8,876 nucleotides of DNA from an uncultured Verrucomicrobiales bacterium (lineage in GTDB: Bacteria; Verrucomicrobiota; Verrucomicrobiia; Verrucomicrobiales; Akkermansiaceae), in the NCBI GenBank assembly GCA_938001985.1, contig CALLBE010000022.1, positions 1-8,876 on the forward strand. The letters are read 5' to 3'. Position numbers and translations under genes: made by a program. The notes under the pieces were generated by a model that did no database searches, was not told where the DNA came from, and saw only the letters and a program-made list of their open reading frames with translations. Positions 6,526 to 8,876 of the stretch are shown here, piece by piece (the first letter of the stretch is position 1; each line of letters begins with the position of its first letter).

Positions 6526-8205
6526 TTATTTTCCCCAAGAATCTTTCAGACCAATAGTGCGGTTAAATACGGGCGTATCATTGGTGTGATCTTGGTTGTC
6601 TGAGATGAAGTAGCCGATGCGCTCAAATTGGCAAGCGTAGGCTGGAGGGGCATCTTTTAATGAATACTCCAGCTTCGCGTTTTTAATCACCTTGAGAGAT
6701 TCAGGGTTGATACAGGCTCTGTATCCGCCTTCTACTTTGTCCGGCTCAGGCTCATTAAAGAGGCGGTCGTAAAGTCTGATTTCTGCCTCCACGTGATGAG
6801 TGGCGCTGACCCAATGAATAGCGGCCTTGCATTTGATGCCTTCAGGCGGATTTTGACCAATGGTGTCAGGAATGTACTCAACATTGATTTGAGTGATATT
6901 CCCTTCCGTGTCGGTTTCATGGCTTTGGTAGCCAATGATATAGCCTCCTCGTAACCTCACGTATTTACCAGGAGCGAGGCGTTTATACTTTTTATTCGGA
7001 GGTGTTTCCATGAAATCATCGCGCTCGATATAGATTTCTTGGGTGAGGGGAACAGATCGCGTGGAGCTGTTTTCATCCTCTGGGTTGTCAACACATTGAA
7101 GCTCTTCAAAGTGATCCGCAGGTAAATTCGTGATCACGACCTTAAGAGGGTCGAGGACTGCCATTTTTCGATCAACTGTTTTGTTGAGGTCTTGGCGTAA
7201 TTCGAAATCAAGAACAGCCATGTCTCTTAGTGACACGAATTTAGTGACTCCTATATTTTTACAATAGTTTTTAACAGCACTTGGCGTGTATCCACGTCTC
7301 CGCATGCCAGAAAGCGTCATTAATCGAGGGTCGTCCCAACCATTGACCAGAGAATCGTCGACCAACTCCTTAAGCTTGCGTTTTGATAAAACCGTGTAGT
7401 TCAGATTTAAGCGGGCAAACTCATATTGTTTTGGCGTCGAAGCCACGGGGCAATTTTCAACCACCCAGTTGTAAAGTGGTCGGCGGATTTCAAACTCAAG
7501 AGAGCAGAGCGAGTGCGTGATTCCTTCTTTCGCATCTTCAAGAGGGTGCGCAAAATCATACAGTGGGTAGATACACCATTCGGAGCCGGCTTGGTGATGC
7601 TCGCTGTGCATGACTCGGTAGATTAAGGGGTCCCTCAAGTTGAGGTTGTCAGCCGTCATGTCTATTTTAGCCCTCAAGACCGCTTTTCCTTCCTCGAAGT
7701 CTCCCTGTTTCATTTTTTCAAACAAAGCAAGGTTCTCTTCTGCTGAAGTGTTTCGGTAAGGAGAGTCAACGCCTGGCTCGGTTATTGAGCCTTTTTGAGC
7801 TCGAATGGTCTCAGAGTCCTGTAAATCAACGTAGGCTTTGCCTTCGGAAATTAAATGACGAGCGCAGTCGTAAAAGAAAGAGAAGTAGTTGCTGGCGAAG
7901 TATAAATGCTCGTTCCAATCAAAGCCCAGCCATTGTACATCGGATTTGATACTCTCAACATATTCAATATCTTCTTTCGAAGGGTTGGTGTCATCAAAGC
8001 GCAGGTGGCAACGACCCCCTGTAGACTTGTTCTCTTCCGCAAGACCAAAGTTTAAGCAAATGGAAAAGGCATGGCCAATATGTAAGTATCCATTAGGTTC
8101 GGGAGGGAAGCGAGTTACGGTTGTTTCATGAACGCCTTCGTTTAGATCATTCGCAATGATTTCTCTAATAAAGTCTGTGCTGTCTTGCTCTGGTGAATGG
8201 GCCAT
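6526..8205 (-). CDS. glnS: Glutaminyl-tRNA synthetase
   Basis: Class I aminoacyl-tRNA synthetase that charges tRNA-Gln with glutamine. At 559 residues it is close to E. coli GlnRS (554). The ATP-binding motif is FPPEPNGYLHIGHA (33-46, HIGH at 42-45), followed by RFDDTNPSKE (69-78). The GlnRS-typical SLCSLEFEIRRPLYNWVVEN (232-251) precedes the second class I motif VLSKRKL (272-278). A C-terminal anticodon-binding beta-barrel region follows. Pro35-Glu36 and the SLCSLEFE block separate GlnRS from the related non-discriminating GluRS. Presence of glnS suggests direct charging of tRNA-Gln rather than sole reliance on GatCAB transamidation. It is the first gene of the cluster. Its leader holds a palindrome and a promoter-like sequence, and further upstream a terminator that could make expression conditional. 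No Shine-Dalgarno motif is visible. Confidence 0.97.
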   Translation of the reverse strand: MAHSPEQDSTDFIREIIANDLNEGVHETTVTRFPPEPNGYLHIGHAFSICLNFGLAEENKSTGGRCHLRFDDTNPSKEDIEYVESIKSDVQWLGFDWNEHLYFASNYFSFFYDCARHLISEGKAYVDLQDSETIRAQKGSITEPGVDSPYRNTSAEENLALFEKMKQGDFEEGKAVLRAKIDMTADNLNLRDPLIYRVMHSEHHQAGSEWCIYPLYDFAHPLEDAKEGITHSLCSLEFEIRRPLYNWVVENCPVASTPKQYEFARLNLNYTVLSKRKLKELVDDSLVNGWDDPRLMTLSGMRRRGYTPSAVKNYCKNIGVTKFVSLRDMAVLDFELRQDLNKTVDRKMAVLDPLKVVITNLPADHFEELQCVDNPEDENSSTRSVPLTQEIYIERDDFMETPPNKKYKRLAPGKYVRLRGGYIIGYQSHETDTEGNITQINVEYIPDTIGQNPPEGIKCKAAIHWVSATHHVEAEIRLYDRLFNEPEPDKVEGGYRACINPESLKVIKNAKLEYSLKDAPPAYACQFERIGYFISDNQDHTNDTPVFNRTIGLKDSWGK

Positions 8206-8212
8206 TTGTTTG

Positions 8213-8228
8213 TTTAACTAAAGTTAAA
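8213..8228. repeat. Palindrome TTTAAC-N4-GTTAAA just upstream of glnS
   Basis: TTTAAC at 8213-8218 and GTTAAA at 8223-8228 form a perfect 6-bp inverted repeat around 4 bases, 7 bp from the glnS start codon. It occupies the place where a Shine-Dalgarno sequence would lie and its distal arm coincides with the proposed -10 box of glnS. It may be an operator or an mRNA hairpin at the translation start. AT-rich short palindromes also occur by chance. Confidence 0.4.
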
Positions 8229-8251
8229 TCAGAGAGGGCGTTTCGAGCCAA
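8223..8251 (-). promoter_or_regulatory. Candidate glnS promoter
   Basis: On the minus strand TTGGCT (8251-8246, 4 of 6 matches to TTGACA) and TTTAAC (8228-8223, 4 of 6 to TATAAT) are separated by exactly 17 bp. Transcription would start close to the glnS ATG and give a leader of roughly 10-17 nt. The position downstream of the strong terminator at 8271-8323 would let glnS be transcribed independently of that unit. The hexamers are only moderate, so this is a candidate. Confidence 0.4.
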
Positions 8252-8270
8252 GAAATAAGGTGGCTACCCT

Positions 8271-8323
8271 TAAAAATAAAATACCTCCGTAAGCTTCCCC
8301 TAAAAAATGAGCTTACAGAGGTA
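8271..8323 (-). terminator. Strong intrinsic terminator upstream of glnS
   Basis: 8323-8310 pairs with 8295-8282 over 14 positions on the minus-strand RNA, all Watson-Crick except one G-U, around a 14-nt loop. The run immediately after the stem (8281-8271) reads UUUUAUUUUUA, 9 U in 11. On the plus strand the G-U becomes a C-A mismatch and no U-tract follows the stem, so the orientation is clearly minus. Confidence 0.8.
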
Positions 8324-8373
8324 ATGTAGCTTATTTTGATGACTCAACTCCCCCAAATTTAGTCATCAACTAC
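8271..8373 (-). ncRNA. Predicted structured small RNA (or glnS leader RNA)
   Basis: A unit with its own promoter box (TATAAT at 8385-8380) and its own intrinsic terminator encloses about 100 nt of structured sequence. The 5' hairpin pairs 8369-8361 with 8344-8336 (9 bp, TTGATGACT/AGTCATCAA, no mismatch) around a 16-nt loop carrying GGGGGAG. An outer helix GTAG (8373-8370)/CTAC (8329-8326) closes it across a 6-nt bulge and would start at the predicted first transcribed base. The 3' hairpin is the terminator, with AGGGG in its loop. I recognise no known RNA family: it lacks T-box, 6S and SRP signatures. An 11-codon ORF (8366-8331) lies inside but has no room for a ribosome binding site and no Gln codons. 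The alternatives are a free sRNA or an attenuating leader of glnS, which starts 66 bp further on. Confidence 0.5.
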
Positions 8374-8379
8374 GCCTTG

Positions 8380-8409
8380 ATTATAAGGGAGGTGCTTTTA
8401 TTTATGCAA
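8380..8409 (-). promoter_or_regulatory. Sigma70-type promoter of the predicted small RNA
   Basis: Perfect -10 hexamer TATAAT (8385-8380) with a partial -35, TTGCAT (8409-8404), 18 bp upstream. The predicted start is near 8373, seven bases after the -10 box, which coincides with the first paired base of the 5' hairpin. The -35 match is only 3 of 6. Confidence 0.5.
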
Positions 8410-8513
8410 GTTATTATTTGCATGTATTGAGAAGGGATGTTTTTCCTTCTAAAAGTGAATTAAAATCTTGTTTTTTAAAAAAATAGAAAAAGTCGATTTA
8501 TCCTATTAAAAGC

Positions 8514-8613
8514 AAAGGTTTTTTGGATTTTGTTTTTAGTGTTGTGTGTTGTTTGTTGGTTTTTGTTCTGTTATGTGTAAGGATGCTTTTTTTGTAAATA
8601 TATTTTTTTATAG
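8514..8613. other. C-depleted G/T-rich intergenic tract
   Basis: In these 100 bases the plus strand has only two C residues (8568 and 8586); 8514-8567 has none. It is made of T runs and GTTG/TGTGT-like words, so the minus-strand RNA would be A/C-rich and almost free of G, hence unstructured. No ORF, tRNA or known motif is visible here, nor in the flanking AT-rich stretches 8410-8513 and 8614-8656. Such single-stranded, G-poor RNA is the type of sequence on which Rho loads, but that role is only a suggestion. Confidence 0.5.
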
Positions 8614-8656
8614 CATAAAGGTGCGGTTTTTTGATGGGGAATCGAATCAAAATCGC

Positions 8657-8713
8657 AAAAAAAAAAGCTGGGTGCTTGCTCGTCTAAAGGGGCGAGGTCT
8701 ATTTGTTTTTTAG
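8657..8713. terminator. Terminator-like element with A10 and T6 flanks
   Basis: A run of ten A (8657-8666) and a T-rich run with six consecutive T lie on either side of a GC-rich core, the layout of a bidirectional terminator. On the plus strand 8679-8685 pairs with 8690-8696 (7 bp, two of them G-U) around AAAG, followed by GTCTATTTGTTTTTT. On the minus strand the stem is weaker (CTCG/CGAG, with a further AAGC/GCTT next to the U10 run). It lies just after the stop codon of the minus-strand gene at the right edge and most likely ends that gene. Confidence 0.45.
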
Positions 8714-8725
8714 CGGTCGCAGTTT

Positions 8726-8876
8726 CTATTCTTCCAGTAGAATATGGAGAATATTATCTGAGAAGGTGATGTCTTTGGTAAGCCCTAGGTGGTCTTGAGG
8801 TAAGAAAATGACACGATCATAATCAATGGCTGAGTTAACACTGCTGCTATAAGCGCCTCCGGCCCGCTGATCCGCT
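8726..8876 (-). CDS. C-terminal 49 codons of an unidentified protein
   Basis: An open frame enters from the right edge (first whole codon at 8875-8873) and stops with TAG at 8728-8726. The 49 residues run from ADQRAGGAYSSSVN to FSDNILHILLEE, through the segment YDRVIFLPQDHLGLTKDI. It is free of stops over the visible length, has ordinary amino acid composition and is followed by a terminator-like element, so it is probably a real gene end. I do not recognise the family. There is no visible membrane segment or catalytic motif in this part. It is separated from glnS by about 520 bp and two terminator-like elements, so it is not part of the glnS cluster. Confidence 0.6.
   Translation of the reverse strand, partial: ADQRAGGAYSSSVNSAIDYDRVIFLPQDHLGLTKDITFSDNILHILLEE

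Noticed and set aside
8246..8275. GGTGGCTACC repeat before glnS as an operator or extra hairpin
   Set aside because: Only 3-4 bp pair around the centre, too short to distinguish from chance.
8331..8366. An 11-codon minus-strand ORF (MTKFGGVESSK) ahead of the terminator, like an attenuator leader peptide
   Set aside because: It has no Gln codons for a glnS attenuator, its ATG lies about 7 nt from the predicted transcript start and inside the hairpin, with no ribosome binding site. A chance ORF is likelier.
8282..8369. Plus-strand small RNA with C-rich loops (CTCCCCC and TCCCCT)
   Set aside because: On the plus strand the hairpins are not followed by a U-tract, the long stem has a C-A mismatch, and the clear promoter and terminator both point to the minus strand.
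8206..8373. T-box riboswitch controlling glnS
   Set aside because: No T-box sequence (AGGGTGGNACCGCG type) or antiterminator bulge can be found, and the leader is too short.

Overview
The window looks like a chromosomal housekeeping block from a Gram-negative bacterium. It carries a lipid A-type acyltransferase and a small LysM envelope protein. The long PurF is of the kind I associate with Bacteroidota and the Verrucomicrobiota/Planctomycetota side of the tree. A perfect TATAAT box and the presence of glnS make a Verrucomicrobiota-like source my best guess, but this is inference from gene content and no taxonomic marker is decisive. No mobile element, CRISPR array, rRNA or tRNA is visible.

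Layout, left to right. A short plus-strand ORF at the left edge (13-222) resembles the C-terminal half of an FxLYD-type domain and may be a remnant. It converges on a long minus-strand cluster. Read in its own direction from right to left, the cluster is glnS (6526-8205), a TatD-family hydrolase (5704-6513), a LysM protein (5343-5693), purM (4284-5276), long-form purF (2268-4262), an LpxL/HtrB-like acyltransferase (1375-2244), an MTH1-like Nudix hydrolase (878-1384) and an MnmM/YtqB-like tRNA wobble-uridine methyltransferase (322-888). Gaps are 10-23 bp, apart from 66 bp before purM, and the last three genes overlap by 10-11 bp, so most of the block is probably one operon.

Upstream of glnS lies about 520 bp without a protein gene (8206-8725). 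It contains the most interesting signal here: a compact minus-strand unit with a TATAAT promoter (8380-8409), a 5' hairpin and a strong intrinsic terminator (8271-8323). This predicts a free RNA of about 100 nt, or else a conditional leader of glnS. A second promoter-like sequence between this terminator and glnS favours the free RNA. Further right are a strikingly C-poor, G/T-rich tract (8514-8613), an A10/T6-flanked terminator-like element (8657-8713), and the last 49 codons of an unidentified minus-strand gene (8726-8876).

Functionally the cluster mixes translation (GlnRS; wobble U34 modification), purine synthesis (PurF step 1, PurM step 5), oxidised purine nucleotide clean-up (Nudix) and envelope building (acyltransferase, LysM). 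None of the eight complete genes in the cluster has a recognisable Shine-Dalgarno sequence.
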